A stretch of DNA of 64,000 bases, from the NCBI RefSeq assembly GCF_011074885.1, contig NC_054688.1:1240001-1304000 (forward strand), given 5' to 3'. Source of the DNA: Brettanomyces bruxellensis (Eukaryota > Ascomycota > Pichiomycetes > Pichiales > Pichiaceae). Position numbers and translations under genes: made by a program. Below are positions 27,471-37,576 of the stretch, piece by piece. The notes beneath the pieces were generated by a model. The model worked only from the letters and a program-made list of their open reading frames with translations, had not been told where the DNA came from and ran no database searches. The stretch's first letter is position 1, and every line of letters begins with the position of its first letter.

Positions 27471-29585
27471 ATGTCCACGTGGAAGAAGTTCTTCAAGTCG
27501 AAGGGCGGCTCACATTTGAGCGGGTGGGGCAACAGCAGCAACGGAAATAGCAGCAATGGTAGTAATAGTGCGGATAATGGAAGCACGAATAATAATTCCA
27601 GCATTCATGAAAGCAGCATTCACAACAATGACAGTGGAAACGGCAGCGGCAGAGTAGGAACCCCCGTTTCGTCGATTTCGGGTGCCGAATCAGGCAGCAG
27701 CTCGTCGCCAGTGCCCAAAAGAGCCTCGCAGGCCACTTTGAACAAGGCAATGCAGAAGATGACTTTGGAGCCGGAAGTAATTACGAAAAATCTGGAAAGC
27801 ACGGATCCGGTGATGGCAGATGGCCCGGGGGAGTTTGGCGACGAGCCGGCGGAACAGAAGCACGCGGCAGTGTCGTATCCACCCGGCTTACTTACCGTGA
27901 AGATATACTCTTCGAGGAATTTGGAGATTCCGGTGCCCATGCGTGTCAATAAGCAGATTCTGGGCAAACTTGCCAGTTTGGGAGCAAATGTGGACACACA
28001 AGAGATGCAGACGAAGATCGACGCGCTGAACGAGACGCTCGACGCGGCTGCCAGCACGAATCTCTCGTATTTTCTTCCTTCAACGTTGAAAATCGGGTCT
28101 GGAGAGTCCAGAAAGCCGGAATCAGGCGAAAAATCGGCAGATGCAGCAAAGCCGATCATCACCACCTACAGCTTGGTCTACTCGGTGGTGGAGGTCGAGA
28201 ACAGCAGTGAGAGAATCAGCTCTGTTGGCAACACGATCGCCAGTACCCGTTTTAACAGTGTGACGACTTTTGATGTGAGTTCTCCTCGCACAGCCACAGT
28301 GGCTGTGCACGTCTATGTGCGAATTCCGGGCTCTTTGCTGGAGTCCAACAAGCAGGAAGACTATCTTTTGGGCACAGTGAGGTGGGATCTCGCCTCAAGT
28401 TTGCAGAAATTGCAGGAGAAAGGTCAGAAACTTGGGCTGGACGGAAATAGTGGAGGAAGACCAGTCTCGAGACTCCTAAACCACGCCTGGCTCCACTTGA
28501 TAAACCCGTACACCGACAAGGAGATCTCGGGCACGGTCAACATCACGTTGGACTTCAAGCCTCTGTCGAAACACGCGAAACGCGGAATGAGCATCGAGGA
28601 TTTCGATCTGCTCAAGGTGATTGGTAAGGGGTCGTTTGGCAAGGTTATGCAGGTGAGAAAGAAGGATACGGGCAAGATATATGCCCTGAAGTCGATCCGG
28701 AAAGCACACATTGTGAATAAGATGGAGGTGACGCACACTTTGGCGGAGAAATTCGTCCTGAGCCGTGTCAATTCACCGTTTATCGTCCCGCTCAAGTTCG
28801 CATTCCAGTCCAGCGAGAAATTGTACCTCGTCTTGTCGTTTATAAATGGAGGGGAGCTCTTCTACCACCTGCAAAAAGCACGCAGATTCCCGCTGATAAG
28901 AGCCAAATTCTACATTTGCGAGCTTCTTTCTGCCATCGAGACTTTACACTTCATGAATATCGTCTACCGTGACCTCAAACCGGAAAATATCCTCTTGGAC
29001 TACCAGGGCCACATCGCCTTGTGCGATTTTGGCCTCTGCAAGGTCAACATGCGGCTCGATCAAAAAACTAACACGTTTTGCGGCACTCCCGAGTATTTGG
29101 CACCCGAATTGCTTCTGGGTAAGGGTTATACGCGAGCAGTCGACTTCTGGACGCTTGGCATTCTTTTGTACGAGATGTTGACCTCGCTTCCACCTTTCTA
29201 TGACGAGGATGTCAACGTTATGTATCGGAAAATCCTAAATGACCCGCTAGTCTTCCCAGCTGGCTTTGATAGCACCACTAAGGACCTAATAACGAAGCTT
29301 TTGGTGCGCGATCCAACCAAGAGATTGGGTTTCCACGGTGTTTCTGCCATCAAGACCCATCCATTCTTTAAGGATATCGACTGGAATAAGCTCAACAGTA
29401 AGGGCTACATTCCTCCTTACAAACCTCAGGTCAAGGACTCTCTGGATATCTCCAACATCTCCTCTGAATTCACCAACGAAAAGCCGATGGACTCTGTTGT
29501 TGATGATTATCTTAGTGAGTCTGTGCAGAAGCAGTTTGGTGGATGGACTTATGTTGGAAGTTTCAATGGTCCCGAGAGTAGTTAG
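27471..29585 (+). CDS. YPK1: AGC protein kinase Ypk1/Ypk2
   Basis: The protein has 704 residues from the ATG at 27471 (MSTWKKFFKSKGG, a Ypk-like N-terminus). An ATG eight codons upstream is less likely. The N-terminal half has an Asn/Ser-rich stretch and a C2-like region. The kinase domain starts at FDLLKVIGKGSFGKV (about 377), with the ATP lysine K407, YRDLKPEN and CDFGLC. The activation loop TFCGTPEYLAPE carries the Pkh-site Thr535, and the C-terminal hydrophobic motif FGGWTYVG carries the TORC2-site Thr693. Ypk1 relays TORC2 signals to sphingolipid synthesis and endocytosis. All catalytic residues are present. Confidence 0.93.
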   Translation: MSTWKKFFKSKGGSHLSGWGNSSNGNSSNGSNSADNGSTNNNSSIHESSIHNNDSGNGSGRVGTPVSSISGAESGSSSSPVPKRASQATLNKAMQKMTLEPEVITKNLESTDPVMADGPGEFGDEPAEQKHAAVSYPPGLLTVKIYSSRNLEIPVPMRVNKQILGKLASLGANVDTQEMQTKIDALNETLDAAASTNLSYFLPSTLKIGSGESRKPESGEKSADAAKPIITTYSLVYSVVEVENSSERISSVGNTIASTRFNSVTTFDVSSPRTATVAVHVYVRIPGSLLESNKQEDYLLGTVRWDLASSLQKLQEKGQKLGLDGNSGGRPVSRLLNHAWLHLINPYTDKEISGTVNITLDFKPLSKHAKRGMSIEDFDLLKVIGKGSFGKVMQVRKKDTGKIYALKSIRKAHIVNKMEVTHTLAEKFVLSRVNSPFIVPLKFAFQSSEKLYLVLSFINGGELFYHLQKARRFPLIRAKFYICELLSAIETLHFMNIVYRDLKPENILLDYQGHIALCDFGLCKVNMRLDQKTNTFCGTPEYLAPELLLGKGYTRAVDFWTLGILLYEMLTSLPPFYDEDVNVMYRKILNDPLVFPAGFDSTTKDLITKLLVRDPTKRLGFHGVSAIKTHPFFKDIDWNKLNSKGYIPPYKPQVKDSLDISNISSEFTNEKPMDSVVDDYLSESVQKQFGGWTYVGSFNGPESS

Positions 29586-30035
29586 GCTTGTAATATTTCT
29601 GTCTTAGTATCCGTTTGAATATTATTTTGTGTTTATTGTGTATTGGGTAATCGGCTGAAGTTTTCCATTGCCTCCAACAGTTTCTGTACTTACTACATAG
29701 TAATGGCGTGTTATAAACTTACTTGTACCTGTATTTATATTTGTATTTGTATTTATTCTTGTACTTATTACTCTGCTCTCATTAGCTATCCTTTGTACTT
29801 GCTCCGTACTTGTTTCTTGGTTTCCGGAATTCTTTCTGGTATTGGTACTTCATTCATTACTCGATTGCCTCATATTAGTCTTTCCAAGTTCTATACTTCT
29901 TTCCTAACTCCATACTTCTTTATTAACTCCATACTTCTTTATTAGTTGTATACTTCTTTCCTAACAATTCTTCTTACTTAGCCCCTAAATTGTATATATT
30001 TTCAATTAATTTTTCAGCTCTATTTGCTCTCACCT
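29586..30035. other. Convergent intergenic region between YPK1 and YPQ-type gene
   Basis: The plus strand is pyrimidine-rich, with TATTTGTATTTG-type simple repeats (29728-29760) and a 19-bp tandem repeat (29892-29966). No gene was seen. Confidence 0.65.
29892..29966. repeat. 19-bp tandem repeat, about four copies
   Basis: TACTTCTTT recurs at 29894, 29913, 29932 and 29951, exactly 19 bp apart, within units containing CTAACTCCA or TTAACTCCA. Confidence 0.85.
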
Positions 30036-31031
30036 TCACAATACAGCAGTCTCATCCACATCCCTGTTGTAAAGATAAAACTGCAAGTAGATAATGCAAT
30101 CCTCGAATATCGTGCCGACGGATCCAAGAATCCAACTCGAATTAAGCCATATGTACTCCCAGTCACTTCTGTAGATCAAGATTTGCAAGCCATAGCACAA
30201 ATTTGCAAGTGTAGAGAGCAGGAAGAATAAGAGACTCAACCCCTTGCACGACTTATTCTGGTAGTTTTTGATGATCTGTGGAATTCTTGATGTCAAATAC
30301 ATGAATGCTGAGATATAGCCGCAGATCTGAGGCCCGATCGAGCTGTCGTTACTTGGCTTTTTTGAACTTTGTCCACCACCATTTGGAGAACAGAATGAAC
30401 CCACAGTTCCGGCACAAACAACAAACAAAATTGGCAGTCCGTACCTCACAAACAAAGAGTGCCTCTCTGGCTCCATCACGATATCATCGACAGTGGATGA
30501 GTATCTTCTTCTAAGTGAAGCCTTACTCCGGACGCTTTTCCGGCTTTGCTGGGCATGCAATGACTCATTTTGCGCCTCCTCAACATAATTATCATCTGTT
30601 GAGGGTTCCACAGCTTCGTCTGCACCTAAATCTGCAACTAAAGGCTGCCTTTCGCCCGCTTCTGCCGCTTCTATAGCATCAACAGCGTGTTTTTTACTCC
30701 GCCGATATGTGAGAAGCAAGTAGAAATAACATCCCAAAGTAGCTATGTCGGCAAACAAAAACCACAGTGCAGTTATTATGACCTCAGGAAGCAAACCCGC
30801 CCACAAGGCGCCTGTAACATTAGCAATGTCACCGATTGCCCACGAAAGAAGAAATAATGGTGATATTCCCTCCACATCTCTAACGCGAAACATTTCGATA
30901 AGTTGAGGAATTATCAACACAAGCCAACAGGCCAACGCGATAGATCCAGCTATACTTGAGAGCCTGCTTCTGATTGGAGAAGTTTCGTACTCCAATGTTG
31001 ACATTGCAGTCTCGAAAAGATCGCCGATCAT
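30036..31031 (-). CDS. YPQ2: PQ-loop vacuolar basic amino-acid transporter (Ypq1-3 family)
   Basis: The 331-residue protein has about seven hydrophobic segments and the two diagnostic PQ-loop repeats: WLVLIIPQLIEMFRVRDVEG (about 35-55) and SRIPQIIKNYQNKSCKGLS (about 248-266). A charged, Ser-rich loop of about 90 residues separates the halves. Ypq proteins sit in the vacuolar membrane and export or exchange cationic amino acids (Arg, Lys, His); PQLC2 is the human relative. The choice among Ypq1, 2 and 3 cannot be made from this sequence, so the symbol is provisional. Confidence 0.8.
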   Translation of the reverse strand: MIGDLFETAMSTLEYETSPIRSRLSSIAGSIALACWLVLIIPQLIEMFRVRDVEGISPLFLLSWAIGDIANVTGALWAGLLPEVIITALWFLFADIATLGCYFYLLLTYRRSKKHAVDAIEAAEAGERQPLVADLGADEAVEPSTDDNYVEEAQNESLHAQQSRKSVRSKASLRRRYSSTVDDIVMEPERHSLFVRYGLPILFVVCAGTVGSFCSPNGGGQSSKKPSNDSSIGPQICGYISAFMYLTSRIPQIIKNYQNKSCKGLSLLFFLLSTLANLCYGLQILIYRSDWEYIWLNSSWILGSVGTIFEDCIIYLQFYLYNRDVDETAVL

Positions 31032-31880
31032 GTTATTAAATGCTTTTTTTGCTTTTTTTTTGGAAAGAATATGATGCTAAACTGTATACCCTGCCTGTCT
31101 ATATTGTAGAAATGCAACTGTATGAGCCGAATGTGGTCCCTGTTCGATTTTTATATTCAGTAAATGCAACGATGTCTAAAGCTTAAAAAACTCTTTTTTT
31201 CTTGTTCTTCTCCTAAGATTCCCAACCCTTGATGATCAAGTAAACTACCGTTTCCTCCTACTTTAGAGCTCAAGGCAAGGTTAAACTGAAGCAGAAAAAA
31301 AAAAGTAGTACTACTGCTAATAATAAGCCAATAAACACGAATCACACTTCACCCAAAAGTTGATCAAAGGGAAGAATTAGTCAACTTTACAGCCCAAACT
31401 CAAATATTCTCGCACTTCCAGCAATCAACAATGTACTGCAATATAAGAATAAGCGGAACTTTAATAGATTATTATTTTATTTTTTTTTGAATTTTTTTTT
31501 TTACTTGTTTCGATTGTTCCCTCTGTCATTTGGCATTGTGTCAAGTTAAGCGCGCTCACATCCTTGCATTTATTACCTGTTTGGGAAGTTGCTGCTTTTG
31601 GCTTGCAAACCGGCACTCGATTGTTTCCACCGAGAAGTTTTTTTAAGGAGGGAAAAATTTTTTTCCCCTCAGGGTTTTCGTGATTTCTCTTAAGCTGTCA
31701 TTTTTTTCTCCCGCAAATTCAAAATCGAAATTTCTTCCAATTTTTGCGCGAGAATTATTATGGTGGGCTCAGATTAAAACTTTTCACCACAAAGACACTC
31801 GCACTTTCTTCATATCTACTTAGTTGTTTTGTCCGTTTGCCAAGTTTCAAACTTCATAGTACAAGTTATAAGAACCGAAA
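31032..31880. other. Divergent intergenic region between YPQ-type gene and RPL8
   Basis: This holds both promoters. Features include T tracts (31470-31502), an AAAAATTTTTTT stretch near 31653-31664 and AGGGTTTT near 31671, reminiscent of Tbf1-type AGGGTT sites at yeast ribosomal-protein promoters. Regulator identity is inferred. No gene was seen. Confidence 0.5.
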
Positions 31881-33322
31881 ATGGTGAGTACATAAAATAT
31901 GCTATATGTTTTCTGGTGGCTGAGGAGCAAGGAATCGTCTTTGGGTATTACGTTCTGCCTTCTTCTGTTTAGTTTCTAGTTGTTCGTCCATGGTTTTTTC
32001 CTTGATATTGTCTTAATTGATAATAAATTTGGCACATCATGGAAGAATGTGAAGAAAATACAGAGGTGCTGGTTCGTGTTTTGCCTGAGAAATGATTTCG
32101 TTGTTCTTTTCAGTTAGAAGGATTAGTTGTTGTTTGCTTGGAATTTGCTGTTTCATATTTTGTTTTCTGCTATAAAGCCATTATAGCCTGGAAGGCACAA
32201 AGATGAAAAGAAGGCTTATTCTTGCAAACTGCCTTTTCCTTCTGCGTGTGAAATGACCACATTGTCGCTCATGGTAAAACACGTTCCGGTGCCTTTTTTT
32301 TTCCATTCTTTCTTTGATGTTCCAAGGCTGAGTCCAATTCTCAATATTTGAGAAAAAGGACTGTAGAGGATTAAGTTTGTGGAAGAGCAGTGTTTTCATC
32401 GTATCAATCGGGCAGTAACTTTTACTCAATGACCCTCCTTGCTCACTCAGTTGCAATCAGGATTCGAAGCTTAAAACGTTTCGAATAGTAGAGCGAAAGT
32501 TACTAACATGCTATCTTCTCCTCAATGACACAGCCAGCATCAAAAAAAGTCGCACCAAGCCCCTTCGCCAGCAGAAAAGCAGCTAAAAGCACTTCAAAGA
32601 AGAATCCTTTGGTCGAATCCCACCCTAAGAACTTTGGAATAGGTCAGGGATTGCAGCCAAAGAGAAACGTTTCCAGATACGTCAAATGGCCTGAATATGT
32701 CAGATTGCAAAGACAGAAGAAGGTGTTGTCTTTAAGATTGAAAGTTCCTCCTTCGATTGCACAGTTCTCGAATGTTTTGGACAGAAACACTGCTGCCGAA
32801 ACTTTCAAGCTTTTGAATAACTACAGACCTGAAACCAAGGCTGAAAAGAAGGAGAGGTTGACCAAAGAGGCAGCAGCAATTGCTGAAGGTAAGAAGAGAG
32901 AGGATGTCTCAGAAAAGCCATTTGTTGTCAAGTATGGTTTGAACCACGTTGTTTCTCTTATTGAAAACAAGAAGCCAAAGCTTGTCCTCATTGCCAATGA
33001 TGTTGATCCAATTGAATTGGTCGTTTATCTACCTGGCTTATGCAGAAAGATGGGTGTTCCATACGCCATTGTCAAGGGAAAGGCCAGATTGGGAACTCTT
33101 ATCCACCAAAAGACCTCGACAGTTGCCGCTTTGGTCGATGTCAAGCCTGAAGATGAGCCTACATTGGCCAAACTCGTCTCCACGATTAATCCTCAATTTA
33201 TTGATGTGTATGATAACAATAAGAGACATTGGGGAGGAGGTGTTTTGGGCTCTAAGCACAATGAGAGATTTGCCAAGAAGGCTAAAGCTGCTGCAAGAGA
33301 GGCCGCTGCTAATAAGGAGTAA
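31881..33322 (+). CDS. RPL8: 60S ribosomal protein L8 (eL8), spliced
   Basis: Exon 1 is only the ATG (31881-31883) and exon 2 is 32534-33322, giving 263 residues starting [12 protein letters not shown], matching the eL8 N-terminus. Strong family blocks include [40 protein letters not shown] and [20 protein letters not shown] with the L7Ae-type RNA-binding fold. The uninterrupted frame starting at 32525 would give an N-terminus from intron sequence and is rejected. eL8 is a structural protein of the large subunit needed for pre-rRNA processing. It belongs to a local cluster with RPL29 and RPL2. Confidence 0.95.
31884..32533 (+). other. Intron of RPL8 (650 nt)
   Basis: The donor is GTGAGT immediately after the ATG, the branch site TACTAAC is at 32501-32507, and the acceptor ACACAG ends at 32533. 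Splicing restores the eL8 N-terminus. The intron is long for a yeast and contains a strong predicted hairpin at 32331-32362. Confidence 0.9.
32331..32362 (+). other. Intronic hairpin in RPL8
   Basis: AGTCC (32331-32335) pairs with GGACT (32358-32362) and TTCTCAA (32338-32344) pairs with TTGAGAA (32348-32354), leaving a 3-nt loop and a small 2x3 internal loop: 12 base pairs in 32 nt. The role is unknown; candidates are intron folding, autoregulation or part of a snoRNA. Confidence 0.5.
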
Positions 33323-34122
33323 ATAAATTACTTAATTGTCCTATATAATAATGGTATAAGGTTTAAGTGTTGGGAATCATGCTTTTTTGTAGTTGAACCG
33401 AAATAAAGTGAGACGCCAAATCATTCCTTGGTTTAGCTTTACGTAATTCGTTGGCTGGTGCGTAATTTATTGGCTTATACGCAATTCACTGCATTTAGAA
33501 GACCTTGTTTCGATACTTGCCGAACAATGCATGGGCTGTTTTTCAATGGCTAATGCCCGCGGAGAAGACGAAGAAAAAAAAAAATACCCACCACGTTCGC
33601 AGTACACATCACACCTCGCACCTCTGTCTCATAATTCCCTGCCGGAATCAGGTCTGCACTGTCAGCCCTCGCAAGGAGGGGAAAACTTTTTTATGATATT
33701 ATTTTTTTTTGTGCTACTCGATGTGAGGGTGCGTGTAGGTGAAATTTTGGCTAATGAGATTCTATACGTTTGCTTTAGAGTTGATACAGGTGTTTATCAC
33801 ATTTGGATTAAAAGTCAACCAGCAATAGGAATAGATAGCCAAGTAAGTGAGGCACGTTTTATTGAATGCATGCTCTAAGCAGTGGTTTTATGCGGTGATA
33901 TGTGGCGGGTAAAGTGAGATAATGCAAGATCAGACTAGTTACACCGAGGTCAAAAAGGAAGAATCCCACAAATGCAGATAGTATGGGGGGGGTTGTAATC
34001 AAAATAACAGTATTTGCTGCCCAAGAAATCACATATACGCCGTGTATCCGCATGTTAGAGGATGGCATTTGCGAAATGGATATAATAACAAGAAAAATAC
34101 TAACATCGCTTTTTTTCATAGA
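33323..34122. other. Intergenic and 5' leader between RPL8 and RPL29
   Basis: This holds the RPL8 3' flank, RPL29 promoter and a probable 5' UTR intron (33843-34121). ORFs at 33505-33878 have no domains and are rejected. Confidence 0.6.
33843..34121 (+). other. Probable 5' UTR intron of RPL29
   Basis: A textbook TACTAAC at 34098-34104 is followed by CGCTTTTTTTCATAG ending at 34121, one base before the RPL29 ATG. The best upstream donor is GTAAGT at 33843-33848, giving a 279-nt intron; another donor cannot be excluded. No coding exon is needed because exon 2 carries its own ATG. Confidence 0.65.
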
Positions 34123-34317
34123 ATGTCTAAATCCAAGAACCACACCAACCACAACCAGATCAAGAAGGCTCACAGGAACGGAATCAAGAAGCCAAGATCC
34201 TACAAGTACCCATCTTTGAGGGGTGTGGACTCTAAGTTCAGAAGAAACCACAGATACGCACTTCATGGTACTACCAAGGCTTTGGCTGCCAAGAAGGCTG
34301 CTGCCACCAAGGCTTAA
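34123..34317 (+). CDS. RPL29: 60S ribosomal protein L29 (eL29)
   Basis: The 64-residue basic protein starts [20 protein letters not shown] and continues [20 protein letters not shown], the full eL29 signature (59 residues in S. cerevisiae), with an Ala/Lys-rich end. The start is the ATG just after the predicted 3' splice site. It is a small non-essential protein of the large subunit. Confidence 0.95.
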   Translation: MSKSKNHTNHNQIKKAHRNGIKKPRSYKYPSLRGVDSKFRRNHRYALHGTTKALAAKKAAATKA

Positions 34318-35156
34318 ATGAAGGTTTAAGACTGGATGAATAGTAGTTGAGCCGAATGTTGTTTGTATGGGGTCTGTTGTTGGTTAAAGGCTTCATTCAT
34401 TGATGGCTTCTGTTTTGTGACTTTATATTCTTGAAGGGGGCTTCCTTATTAATGCTTTGGATTGCACAAGTTGGAACTTCACGTTCTTTAGTCTTTTGCT
34501 TTACTGATTGCTTAGGTGCCTATGAGATGTTTTACTTGTGGCTTTGCCTGGCAAGTTTGGAAGCTCTTCTAATAGTATAACCATATAATATAACCAAATT
34601 AGTCAACTTATGTTTGTGTAGTTAGCATTGTAGTTGCTTGCTCTGTTGTCTTTTATGTTACTTGTGCTCTTTATGGTATATGTAATGCCGTATTTTAGTT
34701 TTAATACTGCTTGTTGTGTGCAATAAGTTATGGTACTAGTCTTCACTAAGATAATTTTCACATTTAAATTGATATGTGCTCGACTGTATTTGACCCAGCT
34801 TAGTTTTTACCCAGATTTGTAAAGAGCATAAATAATTTAGAAGGTAAAAGTGACCAAGCAGCCAATCATGTGAATCATGTGAATGATTAATCTGTATGCT
34901 TCTTGTATGATAGAGAAAAATCAAACAAATACTCCAGCGGTATTATTTTTATTTTCAGTGCTGGTCGAATTCCGTGAAAAGGGAAACCAAACCTAGTGCG
35001 GCAAACAAAAGGGATTTCCTTTTTGTTCAAATTTGCATATTTATGCCCATACCCAGATTAGTTTAAATATTTATGATTCCCCCCTTTTTCCTGTATGTTA
35101 TTCATACATTTCTTTCTTTATAATATTACATACCAAACAATTGTACCTTCATCAAT
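34318..35156. other. Intergenic downstream of RPL29
   Basis: About 840 bp, AT-rich. A direct repeat AATCATGTG appears twice near 34863-34881. No gene or RNA was recognised. Confidence 0.5.
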
Positions 35157-36097
35157 ATGTCTTCCGGCGAAACAGAAAAGAATGATTATTCAATCACGGA
35201 AAAGGAAATCGATAGTGAGAGCAAAGAGGAAGTGAATAAAGAGTCGGTTAATCAGGATCTGACTTTAATTGACAAGCCTAAAAACGACACAGAATGTATT
35301 GAGAAAAAAGCTCCTAAAAATGGAGAAGAGAAAATTGCTGCCTGCAATCCCGAAAAAGAGGCTAAGGTGGAAAAGCTAACGAAAGAGTTCGAAGCATTGG
35401 TAAGTACGATTATAAAACTTGATTTATTTCTCAACACAAAACTAACATAGAATACAACCTTAAGACAACAAATGACACATCAAAGTTGTTTGTCAAGAAG
35501 AGGCAGCAAAAAAATAAGAAAAGGCAAGAGAAGAAGGAGCATGTTTCCGGAGATGTTGAAGACGATGGCAAGAAAACAAAGAAAACCTATAGAAGAAGGA
35601 AGTACTACAGAAAGCCAAGAAAGCCGATTCAGGAAAATAAAGGGGATGAGGTTTTGGGAGACTTCAAAGGTGAACATAAGAAGCAGCAGGTAAAACAAAG
35701 CGATGAAGAACACTCAAAGGAATCGAGAAACTTGGAAAAACGGCACAAAGACAGGTACTACTATGGACGGAGGAAGTATAGTGGTAGAGGGTATGGAAAT
35801 TGGCACAATACGAATGTGACATATGTTCATCCGGATCGCAGTTCTGAGAATGAAAGGTTTTTGGGTGAAGGTCAAGAAAATACAGAAAGCATTGAATTCC
35901 ACTCGGGCAGAGGCCACACTGGATTCGGGCCCAATCCGTTCTCGAGACCGAGAAGAAACGAGAACAGAGGCAGAAAGAATGGCAGGCAGTTTAGCTGGGA
36001 AAAAAAGCAGCACAAGGAGCAGGATCACAAGCTGATCAAAGCTGAAAGCACCAAAGAAGATGAGGAGGATAAGGAGAATATGCCGACTGCTGCATAA
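35157..36097 (+). CDS. Basic, Arg/Tyr/Gly-rich protein of unknown function, spliced
   Basis: Exon 1 is 35157-35399 and exon 2 is proposed as 35465-36097, giving 291 residues. The N-terminal exon is acidic and Lys/Glu-rich. The second exon is strongly basic: KKRQQKNKKRQEKKEH, then YRRRKYYRKPRKP, then RYYYGRRKYSGRGYGN and SRPRRNENRGRKNGRQ. Such Arg/Tyr/Gly composition suggests an RNA-binding or ribonucleoprotein-associated protein; no named family was recognised. It sits between RPL29 and RPL2, converging on RPL2 with a 186-bp spacer. Confidence 0.65.
35400..35464 (+). other. Intron with acceptor chosen beyond the nearest AG
   Basis: The donor GTAAGT is at 35400. The branch-like AACTAAC (35440-35446) lies only 5 nt before the first AG (35450), which would also put exon 2 out of frame. 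The next AG (35463-35464) is 19 nt past the branch and restores the long basic frame exactly in phase. The acceptor choice is an inference from distance and frame. Confidence 0.6.
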
Positions 36098-36283
36098 AGC
36101 GAGAAAGCGAAACTAAGAGCGAAACAGAGAGTGAAGCAGAAGTGTGTTCACTAAAACAAAAGTTCAAAAATAAGCAAAAAGCAAAAAAAAAAAGTACAAG
36201 CAGCTACAGAAACAACCAAGATACTTATTACTGACATTAAGGGTGCAAAAGTTAGATACACAAAAACAACATCAAGGCGACAT

Positions 36284-37576
36284 TTACTCCTCGAGAGCCT
36301 TCTCCTTGGAACCCCTGAGCAAACCGGTTCTTCTGGCAGCAATCAAACCAACCTTCTGACCAGCAACTGCACGTCTACCAATGGTAGATGGTGCACCAAT
36401 ATGCTGATGGTTACCACCACCATGTGGATGGTCCACGGGGTTCATGGCAACACCTCTGTTCTTTGGCCACGAGTTTCTCTTGACTCTGTACTTGTAGAAA
36501 GCTCTTCCGGCCTTCAACATTGGCTTGTCGATTCTACCTCCACCGGCAACAATACCGATGACACCTCTGGCATCAGAAGAGATGACTTTCTTGGCTCCTG
36601 AAGGAAGCTTAACTCTGGTCTTGTTTTCGTCTGGGTTGTGACCAACGATGATAACGTAGTTTCCAGAAGTTCTTCCCAAAGCACCTCTGTCTCCAATCTT
36701 CTCTTCAACGTTAGAAGCGATGGTTCCTTCTGGCATTGCACCCAAAGGAAGGACATTTCCAACATTCAAAGTGGCCTTCTTACCGCAGTAGATGAACTGT
36801 CCGGTGTAAACACCTTCGTTGGCAATGAAGGTCTCTTCTCTGAGCTTGTACTTGTATGGGTCTCTGAAAGAAACCTTGGCCAAAGGTGCACCTCTACCTG
36901 GATCGTGGATAATTTGCTTGACGACACCTCTGATGTATCCGTGTCTCTCAGCATAATCGAGATTTCTCAACTTGGCTGCTCCCTTTCTCAACCTCGTGTG
37001 CGAGGTGAAAATGGATCCAGCACCTTTTCTTTGGTTTCTGATGACTCTACCTGTTTGAATTGTGTTTTATGTTAGTAGTGTTTTGCAGGGTTTAAGGAAA
37101 AGGATGGTTGAGGACTAGAGTTCCGTTGCTAGTATTAATAATGTGTTTGTGGAATCTTTATGATGTTTCGTGGTGTATTTATAGTGTTTCATGACATTTC
37201 TTTGATATCTTCATTATCATTTTTCACCTCTTCTTTCATTTCTTCTATATCATCTTCTTGCTAGTACCTTCTATAATGTCATTTGCACCTGTGTCTTCCG
37301 TAATATCCTAACTCTTAATGTTCTCGTTCTGTGCTGCTCTATAACATAATGTTTGTATCTTATACCTTTTTGCTTCTGCTTCTGCCTTATCTTTTCACAC
37401 AAATGCAAAACTATCAGTATATCTTCCCTAATTGTTTCTTGTATTTATCACTCTGCTCTCCTTGGAGTATACTTTCGATAGAATTTCACATTCTGTCCAA
37501 AACTCCATCTCTACCCCTAAAATCCTCGATCAAACAACAAACATCATCTTCTAACATGCACATATTACTTACCCAT
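36284..37576 (-). CDS. RPL2: 60S ribosomal protein L2 (uL2), spliced
   Basis: Exon 1 is 37573-37576 (ATGG) and exon 2 is 36284-37050; together they encode 256 residues starting [16 protein letters not shown], as in S. cerevisiae Rpl2 (254). Conserved blocks include [20 protein letters not shown] and, near the peptidyl-transferase centre, [17 protein letters not shown] with the invariant His. uL2 is universally conserved and supports peptide-bond formation and subunit joining. The intron position after the fourth coding base is the same as in S. cerevisiae RPL2. The long single frame beginning at 36991 is only part of the gene. Confidence 0.95.
37051..37572 (-). other. Intron of RPL2 (522 nt)
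   Basis: On the minus strand the donor GTAAGT is at 37572-37567 directly after ATGG, the TACTAAC branch site is at 37077-37071 and the acceptor AAACAG ends at 37051. The splice yields MGRVI. ORFs read inside the intron are ignored. Confidence 0.92.

Noticed and set aside
32525..32533. ATG at 32525 as start of RPL8
   Set aside because: It lies within the intron, just after the TACTAAC site. Splicing ATG to 32534 gives the conserved eL8 N-terminus.
35472..35693. 73-codon frame as exon 2 of the basic protein
   Set aside because: It would follow from using the AG at 35450, which is only 5 nt from the branch A, and it ends early. The frame reached from 35465 is three times longer and compositionally coherent.
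36284..36991. RPL2 as a single-exon gene starting at 36991
   Set aside because: Twenty further conserved codons continue upstream to a 3' splice site, and the ATGG exon with GTAAGT is present at 37573-37576.
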